Assembly (NCBI RefSeq): GCF_947499705.1
Contig: NZ_CANMPJ010000001.1
Location: 283,501 to 347,500, forward strand
From: an uncultured Erythrobacter sp.
GTDB lineage: Bacteria > Pseudomonadota > Alphaproteobacteria > Sphingomonadales > Sphingomonadaceae
Direction: 5' to 3'
Length of the DNA stretch: 64,000 nt
Below the pieces are notes generated by a model. The model was not told the DNA's origin. It was given only the letters and a program-made list of their open reading frames with translations, and searched no databases. Both the position numbers and the translations under genes were made by a program. Position 1 is the stretch's first letter. Each line of letters opens with the position of its first letter. This document shows positions 1-8,645 of the stretch, one piece after another.

Positions 1-249
1 GATCAAGAAGCATCGGACGACTCGCTCGATATCGACGCAATCGTTGAGGAGCTGGTGATCTGGGGTACACCTGAAAAAGTTGCCGAAGACCTGAGCGCTT
101 TCCAAGAAGAAGTCGGCGAATTCGGCACGCTGCTTTACGCTGGGCATGATTGGCGCGACCGCGATCTTGCGATCCGGTCGATGGAATTGATGGCCAATGA
201 TGTGCTTCCATCGGTCAACGCCAAATCACCTTCTTTGGTTGCATCCTGA
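1..249 (+). CDS. Luciferase-like (LLM) flavin-dependent monooxygenase, C-terminal part
   Basis: The reading frame is open from base 1, so the gene begins outside the window and only about 82 C-terminal residues are seen. They contain the C-terminal signature of bacterial-luciferase-like flavin monooxygenases: a G-T-P-E-K-V-A segment, then EEVGEFGTLLY and GHDW, then an S-M-E-L-M-A-ND-V-LP tail helix. Family members use reduced FMN and O2 to insert oxygen into small organic substrates, for example ring N-C or C-C cleavage or terpene oxidation. The next gene starts about 10 bases after the stop, so this is probably part of the downstream catabolic operon and may supply its oxygenase step. Substrate not predictable; the family call is fairly safe despite truncation. 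Confidence 0.8.
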   Translation, partial: DQEASDDSLDIDAIVEELVIWGTPEKVAEDLSAFQEEVGEFGTLLYAGHDWRDRDLAIRSMELMANDVLPSVNAKSPSLVAS

Positions 250-259
250 ACCCGTGAAC

Positions 260-1069
260 ATGGTTCGCGTGATCCCGATGCCATGGGGAGAGGCCGCTGC
301 AACCGTCGTCTCGCATCCGGGCAAGCCCTGGTTGACGCTGTTGCATACACTGGCGACAGACCGCAGTCTGTGGTCTGGGCAGGTCGTCGAGTTGGCGCAG
401 CATTTCAATCTTCTGCTGATCGACATGCGAGGTCATGGCGATTCCGCTGCAGCCGAGCCGCCTTACAGCATTGGCGGCCTCTCTGATGACGTGGTCACCA
501 TCTGGGACGCTCTCGAGATCCCGGCGTCGTCCGTTGCCGGGCTGTCGATTGGCGGGATGATCGCTCTGTCTTTGGCCGCAGAGCATCCCGATCGCGTGAA
601 CGCAATGATCGCGGGCGGGTGCCGCGCCCAAACCTCCGATCAGTTTCGCGCCATGTGGAGTGCGCGACGGGCGCTCTTGACAGAAGGCGGCCTTAGCGCG
701 GTTATCGATGCGACAATCCCGACGTGGTTTCCGCCTGAATCGCTTGATGCCAACCCCGCTTTGCCAAAGCGCGTTGCGGAGATGATCGGCAAGACCTCCA
801 CCGCTGGTTACATCGGCGCGACGCAGGCGCTTGAAGAGCTCGATCTGTCTGACAGACTGCCCGCAATATCCGCGCCTTGTCTGTTGCTTGTGGGCGATAA
901 GGATGGCCCGCATCCGGGCGAGATGGCCAAGATGAAAGAGCAGATTGCGCATAGCGACCTGACCACCATCACCGGCGCAGGGCATTTGCCCAATCTGGAT
1001 CAGCCAGGACAGTTCATGGCTGCCATAATGCCATTTCTGATCGAAAACGGAGCTGGCAATGGCGAATGA
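260..1069 (+). CDS. Alpha/beta hydrolase, 3-oxoadipate enol-lactonase-like
   Basis: A protein of about 269 residues with an alpha/beta-hydrolase fold. The nucleophile elbow G-L-S-I-G-G (Ser about residue 96) follows the strand ending in SSVA, and the catalytic His lies in GAGHLPNLDQP near the C-terminus; the D-M-R-G-H-G-D-S motif after strand 4 is typical of enol-lactone hydrolases (PcaD-like) and RutD-like enzymes. It probably hydrolyses a lactone, ester or carbamate-type intermediate made by the upstream monooxygenase. I chose ATG 260; an in-frame GTG at 254 and an ATG at 278 are alternatives, and no strong ribosome binding site decides it. The stop overlaps the next gene by 11 bases, indicating translational coupling. 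Confidence 0.85.
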   Translation: MVRVIPMPWGEAAATVVSHPGKPWLTLLHTLATDRSLWSGQVVELAQHFNLLLIDMRGHGDSAAAEPPYSIGGLSDDVVTIWDALEIPASSVAGLSIGGMIALSLAAEHPDRVNAMIAGGCRAQTSDQFRAMWSARRALLTEGGLSAVIDATIPTWFPPESLDANPALPKRVAEMIGKTSTAGYIGATQALEELDLSDRLPAISAPCLLLVGDKDGPHPGEMAKMKEQIAHSDLTTITGAGHLPNLDQPGQFMAAIMPFLIENGAGNGE

Positions 1070-1967
1070 TGATCGCGGTTTTTCCCGCCGGATAAGTGTT
1101 ATCGGCTTGGGCATTATCGGCGGCAGCGTTGCTCGGCATCTGGTCGATGCAGGCTGGGATGTTGGCGGTCATGACCTTTCCGAAAAGGCAAAAGCAGAGG
1201 CATCTTCAAATGGTGTGACCATTCTCAACACGCCCGCTGCGCTCGCCGCTCATTCCGATCTGGTACTAACCAGCCTGCCAAGCGCGAAGGCGGCGGTGGC
1301 AGTTTTTGATACGCTGCTGGAACATGCGACTGGCCCCATGATCGTGGCAGAACTCAGCACGCTGGCGCTTGAGGATAAGTTTGCGCTGCGTGATCGAGTG
1401 TGCGGCACGCAATGCGCCATCCTTGATTGCCCGATCAGTGGCACAGGTGCGCAAGCGGCAAGCCGTGATATTGCCATTTATGCCAGCGGCGAAAGCGCGG
1501 CGATTGATCGCATGGAGCCGGCTTTCGATGCCATTTCGCGAAAGCTGATCCGCATGGGCGAATTCGGGCAGGGGTCCAAAATGAAGCTCGTCGCCAATCT
1601 GCTGGTGGCGATTCACAATGTTGCATCTGCAGAAGCGATGGCGCTGGGGCAGGCCGCGGGGCTTGAGCCCAATGCCATCATCGAAGCTGTTCAGGCAGGC
1701 GCGGGCAATTCTCGGATATTTGAACTGCGCGCACCGATGATGGCTGAACGTGTTTACGAACCAGCCACGATGAAGCTCGACGTATGGGACAAGGATATGC
1801 AGGCCATCGCTGCCTTTGCGGCCGAGCTGGGAAGTGCGGTTCCTCTGCTAGATGCCAGCCTCCCCTTGTATGACGCCGCGACCCAGCGGCACCCGCAATC
1901 AGACACAGCCGCCGTATTTGAAGCGCTGCGTGCGCTTACCAATTCAGACCTGGGAGCCGGTTCATGA
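1059..1967 (+). CDS. 3-hydroxyisobutyrate dehydrogenase-like NAD(P)-dependent oxidoreductase
   Basis: 302 residues of the beta-hydroxyacid dehydrogenase family. The N-terminal Rossmann motif is V-I-G-L-G-I-I-G-G; the substrate loop D-C-P-I-S-G-T follows at about residue 125, and the catalytic-lysine helix has G-S-K-M-K-L-V-A-N at about 170, as in HIBADH, tartronate semialdehyde reductase and GarR. Such enzymes oxidise a beta-hydroxy acid or reduce the matching semialdehyde with NAD(P). It overlaps both neighbours (11 bases upstream, an ATGA overlap downstream), so it is co-translated in the catabolic operon and probably acts on a hydroxy-acid intermediate. The exact substrate is not determinable. 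Confidence 0.87.
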   Translation: MANDDRGFSRRISVIGLGIIGGSVARHLVDAGWDVGGHDLSEKAKAEASSNGVTILNTPAALAAHSDLVLTSLPSAKAAVAVFDTLLEHATGPMIVAELSTLALEDKFALRDRVCGTQCAILDCPISGTGAQAASRDIAIYASGESAAIDRMEPAFDAISRKLIRMGEFGQGSKMKLVANLLVAIHNVASAEAMALGQAAGLEPNAIIEAVQAGAGNSRIFELRAPMMAERVYEPATMKLDVWDKDMQAIAAFAAELGSAVPLLDASLPLYDAATQRHPQSDTAAVFEALRALTNSDLGAGS

Positions 1968-3745
1968 CGAACACCACTCTTGAAGACGCTGCGGTCGACC
2001 CGCTTATGCGCATCGAAATCCGTGACGGCATGGAGGTGCACTGGAACGTGCCCATTCCGATGGATGATGGAGCGGTGCTGCGTGCTGATATCTTCCGGCC
2101 CGTCGGGCAGGATCGCCATCCTGTGCTGCTGACCCATGGGCCGTATGCAAAGGGCCTGTCTTTCCAGGAGGGCTATCCCAGCGCGTGGAACATCATGGCG
2201 GAAAACCATCCTGATGTGACTGCAAACTCCAGCAACAAATATCAGAACTGGGAAGTTGTGGACCCCGAAAAGTGGGTTCCGGAAGGCTATGCCGTTGTGC
2301 GCGTGGACAGCCGTGGTTGCGGCGCATCGCCCGGCTATATCGACCATTTCTCTCCGCGAGAGACGCGCGATTTCTACGAGTGCATCGAATGGGCAGGGGT
2401 GCAGGATTGGTCGAATGGCAAGGTCGGCCTGAACGGCGTTTCCTATTTCGGGATCAACCAGTGGCAGGTCGCTTCGCTACAGCCGCCGCATTTGGCCGCG
2501 ATGTGCATCTGGGAAGGCGCGGCGGATTTCTATCGCGACATGACCCATCATGGCGGCATCCTCAGCACGTTTTGGGCGAACTGGTCGGATATGCAGGTCA
2601 AGACGGTGCAATATGGCATCGGCGAAAAGGGCAAACGCAATCCTGTCACCGGCGAATTGGTGTGCGGGCCTGAACTGCTTGACGAAGAAACACTGGCCGA
2701 GAACCGGTGCCAGTTTGGTGATGAAATCCGCTCTCACCCGCTGGATGATGAGTATCACAAGGCGCGTTCACCCGATTGGTCTAAGGTCAATGTCCCTTTC
2801 CTGTCGGCAGCCAACTGGGGCGGGCAGGGGCTGCACACACGCGGCAATTTTGAAGGCTTTATGCGCGCTGCATCCAAGGACAAATGGTTGGAGGCGCACG
2901 GGCTTGAACACTGGACGCACTTCTACACCGATTATGGCCGCGAACTTCAGCTCGCCTTCTTCGATCGCTTCCTGAAGGGTGAAGAGGGGCGTTGGCCAGA
3001 GGAGCCGGCTGTGCGCCTGCAAGTGCGCAAGATCGACGGGTTTGACGGGCGCGAAGAAGCGGACTGGCCAATCCCGAGGACGAAATGGACCAAGCTGCAT
3101 TTTGACCTCGTCAATGGCCGCTTGCTTGATGCGCCCAAGGGCGTGGATGAACAGATTAGCTTCGATGCAGAAGGCGATGGCATCACCATGCTGTCTGCCC
3201 CGATGCGTGAAGAAACCGAAATCACCGGCCCGTCTGCCTTGAAGATGGTCGTATCCTCATCAACGGACGATGCCGATCTGTTTGCCGTCCTGCGGGTGTT
3301 CTCGCCCGATATGAAAGAGGTGGTCTATCAGGGGGCAATCGATCCGCACACACCGGTCGGCCAGGGCTGGCTGCGCGTGTCGCATCGCAAGCTGGATGAG
3401 GAACTTTCGCGGCCCTATCGCCCCTATCATTCGCATGATGAGGAGCAATTCCTTGCTGATGGCGAGAAGGTGCCGGTCGATGTCGAAATCTGGCCGACCA
3501 GCGTGGTTGTTCCAGCAGGATACCGCATTGCTCTGACCATTCGCGGGCGCGATTATGAAAACGTCAAAAGCGGCGGTTTCCTGTCCAACTTCAAGAATGA
3601 GCTTCGCGGTTGCGGGCCATTCCTGCACAATGATCCCGAAGATCGGCCTGCGCCGCGCTATTCAGGGCGCACAACGATCCATGCAGGCGCGCAGGCAGAG
3701 GCCTATGTTCTCCTGCCTGTGATCCCGCCAAAAGAGGCCGGGTAA
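1964..3745 (+). CDS. CocE/NonD family hydrolase (X-Pro dipeptidyl-peptidase S15-like)
   Basis: 593 residues with the CocE/NonD architecture: an N-terminal alpha/beta-hydrolase domain with the S15-type nucleophile motif G-V-S-Y-F-G, a helical cap, and a C-terminal jelly-roll domain (the region ending in NNDPEDRPAPRYSG-like sequence). The R-V-D-S-R-G-C-G-A-S-P-G segment is also typical. The family includes cocaine esterase, amino-ester hydrolases and nonactin hydrolase (NonD). No signal peptide is seen, so it is probably cytoplasmic. Its start overlaps the preceding stop as ATGA, so it is co-translated. It may cleave an ester or amide in the pathway; substrate unknown. Confidence 0.87.
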   Translation: MTNTTLEDAAVDPLMRIEIRDGMEVHWNVPIPMDDGAVLRADIFRPVGQDRHPVLLTHGPYAKGLSFQEGYPSAWNIMAENHPDVTANSSNKYQNWEVVDPEKWVPEGYAVVRVDSRGCGASPGYIDHFSPRETRDFYECIEWAGVQDWSNGKVGLNGVSYFGINQWQVASLQPPHLAAMCIWEGAADFYRDMTHHGGILSTFWANWSDMQVKTVQYGIGEKGKRNPVTGELVCGPELLDEETLAENRCQFGDEIRSHPLDDEYHKARSPDWSKVNVPFLSAANWGGQGLHTRGNFEGFMRAASKDKWLEAHGLEHWTHFYTDYGRELQLAFFDRFLKGEEGRWPEEPAVRLQVRKIDGFDGREEADWPIPRTKWTKLHFDLVNGRLLDAPKGVDEQISFDAEGDGITMLSAPMREETEITGPSALKMVVSSSTDDADLFAVLRVFSPDMKEVVYQGAIDPHTPVGQGWLRVSHRKLDEELSRPYRPYHSHDEEQFLADGEKVPVDVEIWPTSVVVPAGYRIALTIRGRDYENVKSGGFLSNFKNELRGCGPFLHNDPEDRPAPRYSGRTTIHAGAQAEAYVLLPVIPPKEAG

Positions 3746-3824
3746 GCAAAGACAACCGCCGCGCTGCACGCGCCTGCCTGCAGGTCCGAATGCGAAGAAA
3801 ACATGGCACCAGGAGATACAGGCT

Positions 3825-5246
3825 ATGAGTGATGTTGCCAGCGCCGATGAAAACCCGGCGATCAACATTGTCGCCGATTTTCTCAGCGAAGTGCCTTCCA
3901 GCGTCACGGCGGATCTGCGCCACTCGGCGGCGCGGATTGTTCTCAATGGTCTGCGCGCGGCGCTATCTGCCAGCGGAGAACCACTGCTTGAGCGGATGCG
4001 CCTTGAAAAAGCGGCATCGTGCGGCGGCGGCGATGGGGCGGGGGTCTTGTTCACCGATACGCGCTTGTCTGCCGAAGATGCGGCGCTGTGCAATCAGCAG
4101 GCATGGCTGTATTTCCTGCTCGACGATGTTGAGCCGCGTTCGGGCATTCATCCCGGCGGTCCGGCGATCACGGCGGCGTTGGCGCTGGCAGAGCAAAGCG
4201 GGCGCAGCAGCAAGGCTGTTTCGGGTCAGCAGTTCCTGAACGCCGTGGTGGCAGGCATTGAAGTGCAGGTGGCCGTTGCCCTTGCATCGGCACCCGAAAT
4301 GCTCCTGGAGCGCGGCTTTGCGCCGCTTTCCGCCCTTTCGCCCATTGGCGCCGCGGCAGCGGCCTGCGTGCTGGATGATACACCTGCACATCAGACCCGG
4401 CATGCTGTCGGCATGGCCGCGATGAGCGGAATTGGCATGTGGGAAATGGGCGGCTCTTCCAGCGCCGGATTCCTGACCGCGCTTGGCATGCGTTCAGGTC
4501 TCGCGTCATGGCAGGCAGCCAAGGTTGGCTTTGAAGCGCCAAAGGGTGCGATTGACGGGAAATTCGGCTCCTTTCGAGCTTATACCGGCAAAGCGCCCGA
4601 GGTGATCCGCGAGCACTTGCAGTCCCTCGGCACCACATGGGCGACCTCTGACATCCTGTTTCAGCCCTATTCCGGCGACACTTTTACTCAGGCCCCGCTT
4701 GTCGCACTGAAATCCCTGCGAGATGCGCTTGATGAAGGGGTAGACAGGCCTGTCATTGAAAACATCATTGTCCATGTCAGCGCGCGAACAGCCGCAGGGG
4801 TTGCACATAAATCTGCTCGCCATGCCAAAATACCCGATGCGCTGGCGTTCAATTCCGATCCCAAGTCGCGCATGGCTGCGGGCTGGTTGCACGGCATCTA
4901 CAGCTTTGAACAGGGATGGGACCATCTGATCGGCGATGCTGAAATCGAAGACCTGCGCGAACGCGTGGAATTCCGTGAAGATTCAGCGATCGAGCCGATC
5001 TCAAGCGCCCGCGTGGAGCTGCAATTCGCCGATGGCCGAAGTGAGCAGACTGACACGGTTTCTTTCCCCGGCTCTGCCGAAAACCCGATGAGCGATCAGC
5101 AGGTGGAAGATGCGTTTCGCGAAGCGGCGCGGGGCAAACTGTCCGATGGCCGCTGCGATCGCATCATTGATGCGATCTGGGGCCTGGAAACAGCCAGCGA
5201 TATGTCCGGTCTGTTCAATGGGATTTCGGCTGCCCCTGACCTGTGA
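3825..5246 (+). CDS. MmgE/PrpD family protein
   Basis: 473 residues with MmgE/PrpD features: an all-helical first domain rich in alanine, the G-G-G-D-G-A-G / FTDTRLS region typical of this family, a V-A-G-I-E-V-Q segment, the F-H-P-T-type histidine region replaced here by ERGFAPLSALSPIG, and a small alpha+beta second domain. Characterised members dehydrate 2-methylcitrate (PrpD), cis-aconitate (CAD/IrgI) or itaconate-related acids. The start has a good ribosome binding site (AGGAGA about 9 bases upstream). It is 79 bases after the CocE gene. In this cluster it could act on a branched tricarboxylic or dicarboxylic acid together with the downstream aconitase-type and lyase proteins. Assigned by family only. 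Confidence 0.82.
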   Translation: MSDVASADENPAINIVADFLSEVPSSVTADLRHSAARIVLNGLRAALSASGEPLLERMRLEKAASCGGGDGAGVLFTDTRLSAEDAALCNQQAWLYFLLDDVEPRSGIHPGGPAITAALALAEQSGRSSKAVSGQQFLNAVVAGIEVQVAVALASAPEMLLERGFAPLSALSPIGAAAAACVLDDTPAHQTRHAVGMAAMSGIGMWEMGGSSSAGFLTALGMRSGLASWQAAKVGFEAPKGAIDGKFGSFRAYTGKAPEVIREHLQSLGTTWATSDILFQPYSGDTFTQAPLVALKSLRDALDEGVDRPVIENIIVHVSARTAAGVAHKSARHAKIPDALAFNSDPKSRMAAGWLHGIYSFEQGWDHLIGDAEIEDLRERVEFREDSAIEPISSARVELQFADGRSEQTDTVSFPGSAENPMSDQQVEDAFREAARGKLSDGRCDRIIDAIWGLETASDMSGLFNGISAAPDL

Positions 5247-5281
5247 AGGCCGATAGGTTGTCAGGGCGATGATCGCAGCAA

Positions 5282-5295
5282 TCGCAGTTCGATAA
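5282..5295 (+). promoter_or_regulatory. Candidate IclR-type operator (TCGCAGTTCGATAA)
   Basis: The 14-mer lies 77 bases before the TauD gene. Near-identical copies lie at 6376-6389, 11475-11488 and (inverted) 17083-17095, each in an intergenic region of the same catabolic cluster that encodes an IclR regulator. The GTTCGATAA core resembles the box bound by the IclR-family regulator PcaR in pseudomonads, recalled from the literature. Binding is inferred. Confidence 0.45.
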
Positions 5296-5371
5296 CGGGG
5301 CAATCTTGATAGGCTATTCTGAGCGGAGATGCTCTAAAACCTGAATCCGAAATTCGTGAGGATCCGATCCA

Positions 5372-6298
5372 ATGCCGCTTACCATTCGACAGCTTGCCCC
5401 AACCTTTGCCGCTGAAATTCGGGGTGTCGATCTGCGTTCCACGCCGAGCCAGCAGGTGCTTGACGAAATTTACGACACGTTTCTCAAATATCGCGTCGTG
5501 GTGTTGCCGGGTCAGGCGCTTTCGATGGAGCAGCACCTTGCCTTTGGCGAGCTGTTCGGTCCGCTGCATGTTCTTCCTACGGTCAAGGGCATGGATTTGC
5601 GGATCAAAAACCGGGCTATCGATGACGTGTCCAACCTGGCTTCGGACGGATCGCTGGCCGGGGCCAACTCACCCAAGGCATTCTTTGCGTTGGGCAATCA
5701 GCTTTGGCACTCCGATCTGTCCTTCTGCGAAAATCCCGCGCACGCTTCCATGTTGCACGCCAGCGAGATCGCCGAAGAAGGAGGGGAGACCCAGTTTTGC
5801 GATCTTGTTGCCGCCTATGAAGCGCTGGACGACGATACAAAAGCGCAGATCGCGCCGCTTATTGCAGAACACAGCCTTGCCCATTCGCGCGTGCGCGGCG
5901 GCGACAGTCAGGCGGATGTTGAATACCTTTTGAAACTGCGCCCGCCTGCGATGCAGCCACTGGTCCGCACGCACCCGGAAACTGGCGAGAAAGTCCTGTA
6001 TATCGGCGCGCATGTCGCCCGGATCGAGGGAATGAGCGCGGACGAGGGAGAAGCCCTGATCCAGAAGCTGCTCGATCACGCGACCCAGCCCGAAAGCGTT
6101 TACACGCATCGCTGGGCAGTCAACGATCTGGTGATCTGGGATAACCGCCAAACCTTGCACCGCGGGCGGCCCTATGATGTCGACAATGTCCGCCGGGTGA
6201 TGCACCGCGTGACTGTCGATGGTGATGGCCCCAATGTTGTTGAAGGCAAAGTTGTCGAGCCGACCGTTAGTCGACGCGACGTGCGGGTCCCTGCCTGA
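5372..6298 (+). CDS. TauD/TfdA family Fe(II)/2-oxoglutarate dioxygenase
   Basis: 308 residues. The 2-His-1-carboxylate iron triad is visible: H113-x-D115 in L-W-H-S-D-L-S-F and a distal His at about 263 in T-L-H-R-G-R-P-Y-D, followed by arginines in R-R-V-M-H-R that bind the 2-oxoglutarate carboxylate. Family members (taurine, 2,4-D and alkylsulfate dioxygenases) hydroxylate a carbon next to a heteroatom so that it is released, coupled to decarboxylation of 2-oxoglutarate. The gene is preceded by GTGAGGAT as a ribosome binding site and by a candidate operator at 5282. It sits between MmgE/PrpD and RidA genes in the same direction. Substrate not known. Confidence 0.9.
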   Translation: MPLTIRQLAPTFAAEIRGVDLRSTPSQQVLDEIYDTFLKYRVVVLPGQALSMEQHLAFGELFGPLHVLPTVKGMDLRIKNRAIDDVSNLASDGSLAGANSPKAFFALGNQLWHSDLSFCENPAHASMLHASEIAEEGGETQFCDLVAAYEALDDDTKAQIAPLIAEHSLAHSRVRGGDSQADVEYLLKLRPPAMQPLVRTHPETGEKVLYIGAHVARIEGMSADEGEALIQKLLDHATQPESVYTHRWAVNDLVIWDNRQTLHRGRPYDVDNVRRVMHRVTVDGDGPNVVEGKVVEPTVSRRDVRVPA

Positions 6299-6375
6299 GC
6301 CATCCGAGACGGAACACGGTCAGCACGTGGGTCGTTCGGCACCTTGCCGGGACCAATCCGCCCGCCGTGCCATTG

Positions 6376-6389
6376 TCGCCATTCGATAA
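6376..6389 (+). promoter_or_regulatory. Candidate IclR-type operator (TCGCCATTCGATAA)
   Basis: It shares an exact 16-base core (TTGTCGCCATTCGATA, 6373-6388) with the site at 11472-11487, although the surrounding sequences differ. It lies 112 bases ahead of the RidA-domain gene. The recurrence upstream of two separate units of one cluster argues for a common regulator. Confidence 0.5.
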
Positions 6390-6500
6390 GCCGCCAGTCG
6401 GCAAGTGCTCGGCGGCGTCTCAGCGCTAGTCTGTCCCATAGCAAAATTCTGGTTCCGTCCCTGCACGGAGACCCGTTTCATCAAGCAATGGAAGCATGCA

Positions 6501-7868
6501 ATGTCTGACCCGAAATCTGCAAAAGCCCCCCAGGCAATCTGGCCGGATATTCCGCAGCCGCTGATGCCTTATAGCCCAGCGGTCAAAGCGGCCGACTGGG
6601 TTTTCGTTTCCGGACAATTGGCGAGCGATTTCAAGACCGGCATTGCGCCAGAGGCCAAGCCAGCCAATCCGAACCTCGCCGACGAGCAGGGCCTTCAATC
6701 CAAATTCGTCATGCAAACGCTTCAGCGCACGCTTGCTGCGGCAGGCGGCGATATTTCCAAGGATGTTGTGCGCATCTGGCAATGGTTCCCCTGGGACCGG
6801 CCGACAATGGAGGAGTTCGCAGAAGGCAATTGCTGGCCGGGCGTTACGATTTCCCCGTATCTCGATGCTCGAAACGAATTCATTTTTGAACCGCGCCCCG
6901 CTTCAACAGCGGTCAGCATCCGGTCGCTGCCGGTTCGCAATGCGCGGATCGAGGTTGATCTGATTGCCATCCTGGATGACACCAAGCCCGAAGGTTTTGC
7001 CGCACCGGAAGGTGTTCCGATGCCTCTCGCTGGCTATTCACCGGCACTGCGCCGGGGGGACTGGGTGTTTTTGGCGGGGGAAGTGCCAACCGATTGGGTC
7101 GGTGACTATGGCGAGGCGCGCAATATGGGCATGCCCAGCGCTCTCGCGCGTGAGGCCCGCGTCAATCCGCATGTCTGGTATGGCTCGGAGATCGAAGCTC
7201 AGACGGATTACACGCTCAGCAAGCTGGCGCGAATTGCGGAAGCATCAGGTTCATCACTTGAGCGCACGGTAAAGGCCGATGTCTATATCGGTGATCCAAG
7301 CGAATATGCCGGAATGGACCGTGTCTGGAAAAAGTGGTTCCCCAACAACCCGCCCGCGCGCTGCGTCATCCCCTATATGGGTCTTGGCACGCGGGGTAGC
7401 CGGATCGAGATAGCACTGACGCTTCTCGCCAATGATTCCAAGCTGGAAATCGAAACGGTTGAAACGTCCGGCGCACCCGAACCGTGGAGCCACGAGCCGC
7501 AGGCGGTAAAGGTGGGTAACTTCCTGTTCCTAAGCCAGCAGATGGCCTGCGATTCACGCGGAGTTCTTGCCGAAGGTATGCTGCGCCATCCCGAATTTCC
7601 GCATTATGGCCTGCCGGGGCAAAACCAGATGCGTCACATGATGAAGAACATCGCTGCGATCTGTGAAGCTGGCGGAACCAGTCTTGAGAACATCGTGCGC
7701 CGTGCTTGCTTCCATGATGCGGGCGATCACTTTGCCGATTCGATTGAAGAATGGGCGAGCTACTTCCCCGATGTGAAGCCGGCATCGACCACGATGATGA
7801 TCGGTGGCCCGCTGGTCGTGCCGGGCGCCAATGCCCTGCTCGATCTGATCGCATACGTTCCGGATTGA
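6501..7868 (+). CDS. Protein with three tandem RidA (YjgF/YER057c/UK114) domains
   Basis: 455 residues made of three RidA-like domains at about 18-150, 165-310 and 325-455; each ends in the family pattern of an R/N-A-x-x-E/L-x-(I/L)-A strand. RidA proteins are homotrimers that hydrolyse reactive enamines/imines such as 2-aminoacrylate. Here all three folds are on one chain, which could form a single-chain trimer. The catalytic arginine of the P-A-R motif is kept only in the middle domain (R287 in N-P-P-A-R-C-V); domains 1 and 3 have P-A-S (S135, S429). ATG 6501 is chosen because GGAAG lies 6 bases upstream. It follows the TauD gene and may remove an enamine/imine made in the pathway; a substrate-binding role is also possible. 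Confidence 0.85.
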   Translation: MSDPKSAKAPQAIWPDIPQPLMPYSPAVKAADWVFVSGQLASDFKTGIAPEAKPANPNLADEQGLQSKFVMQTLQRTLAAAGGDISKDVVRIWQWFPWDRPTMEEFAEGNCWPGVTISPYLDARNEFIFEPRPASTAVSIRSLPVRNARIEVDLIAILDDTKPEGFAAPEGVPMPLAGYSPALRRGDWVFLAGEVPTDWVGDYGEARNMGMPSALAREARVNPHVWYGSEIEAQTDYTLSKLARIAEASGSSLERTVKADVYIGDPSEYAGMDRVWKKWFPNNPPARCVIPYMGLGTRGSRIEIALTLLANDSKLEIETVETSGAPEPWSHEPQAVKVGNFLFLSQQMACDSRGVLAEGMLRHPEFPHYGLPGQNQMRHMMKNIAAICEAGGTSLENIVRRACFHDAGDHFADSIEEWASYFPDVKPASTTMMIGGPLVVPGANALLDLIAYVPD

Positions 7869-7929
7869 TCTTCGTCCGGTCGGCGGCTGCCCATCGAGGC
7901 GGCCGCCGACCAAGTTGATCTTGCGCGTT

Positions 7930-8484
7930 TTACGCGGAAGCGAATGGTTCTGCGCTCCCTTCGGGCACGGGAACCTCGAACGCTTTGATCGTCATCGAAA
8001 TCAGCCCGTAGTAACCCAGAATTCCCACCAGATCGACGACGCTGCGATAGCTGAGCACGTCGACCGCTTTGGCATATGTTTCATCGCTGACTTCGCGGTT
8101 TCGCAGCAGCTGCGTGGTGAAGGCATAGACCACCTGCTCGTCCTGCTTGGCGAGCACGGGTTCGCGCCCTTCCCGGATCGCATCAACTGCCGCTGGATCA
8201 ATGCCGGCCTCCAAGGCAATCGGGGCGTGGACGTGCCATTCAAAGCCTGCCTGCCAATGCGCGCCCGTGATGATAATCGCGAGTTCTGAGAGGCGTGGTG
8301 GCAGGGTGGTGTCATAACGACAGAACGCGCCCAGCGCCTGTGATTTGTCCGCCAGTTCGGGGCTCTCAAGCCAGACTTTCAACGGCCCCTGCACAACGCC
8401 GCGCGGACCAGACTTGATCGCATTGTAAACGCGCTGTTGATCCTCGCTGAGGTCTTCGAATGAAGCGGTTGGAATGCGGGACAT
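7930..8484 (-). CDS. Carboxymuconolactone decarboxylase family protein
   Basis: 184 residues, all-helical, with the CMD/AhpD-family core: R-L-S-E-L-A-I-I-I-T-G followed by a W-Q-A-G-F-E-W-H-V-H segment and A-L-E-A-G-I-D-P-A-A-V. The AhpD C-x-x-C peroxidase motif is absent, so it is closer to the decarboxylase-like branch (E-W-x-x-H) than to alkylhydroperoxidases. The start has GAGAGAGG about 8 bases upstream. It points toward the RidA gene (convergent) and lies downstream of the IclR gene on the same strand. It may catalyse a decarboxylation, isomerisation or hydrolysis step in the cluster. Confidence 0.83.
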   Translation of the reverse strand: MSRIPTASFEDLSEDQQRVYNAIKSGPRGVVQGPLKVWLESPELADKSQALGAFCRYDTTLPPRLSELAIIITGAHWQAGFEWHVHAPIALEAGIDPAAVDAIREGREPVLAKQDEQVVYAFTTQLLRNREVSDETYAKAVDVLSYRSVVDLVGILGYYGLISMTIKAFEVPVPEGSAEPFASA

Positions 8485-8645
8485 TGCGATGGCCTCTCTC
8501 GTTAATGGCGGGGCATTCCGAGAGCGGTATCAGGATTGCGCCGTAGCAAACCACGATGGTTGGATAATTCTATCGTATCTCGAACACTTAAGGGGCGTGA
8601 ATATTCTCGCTCCAATTACAGGCGGGCAACGCTAGTCATCACCTG

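Noticed and set aside
1..7868. Rut-type pyrimidine degradation operon (LLM, RidA, alpha/beta hydrolase)
   Set aside because: The families overlap with RutA, RutC and RutD, but RutB, RutF and RutG-like genes are missing and many unrelated enzymes are added; it is not a rut operon.
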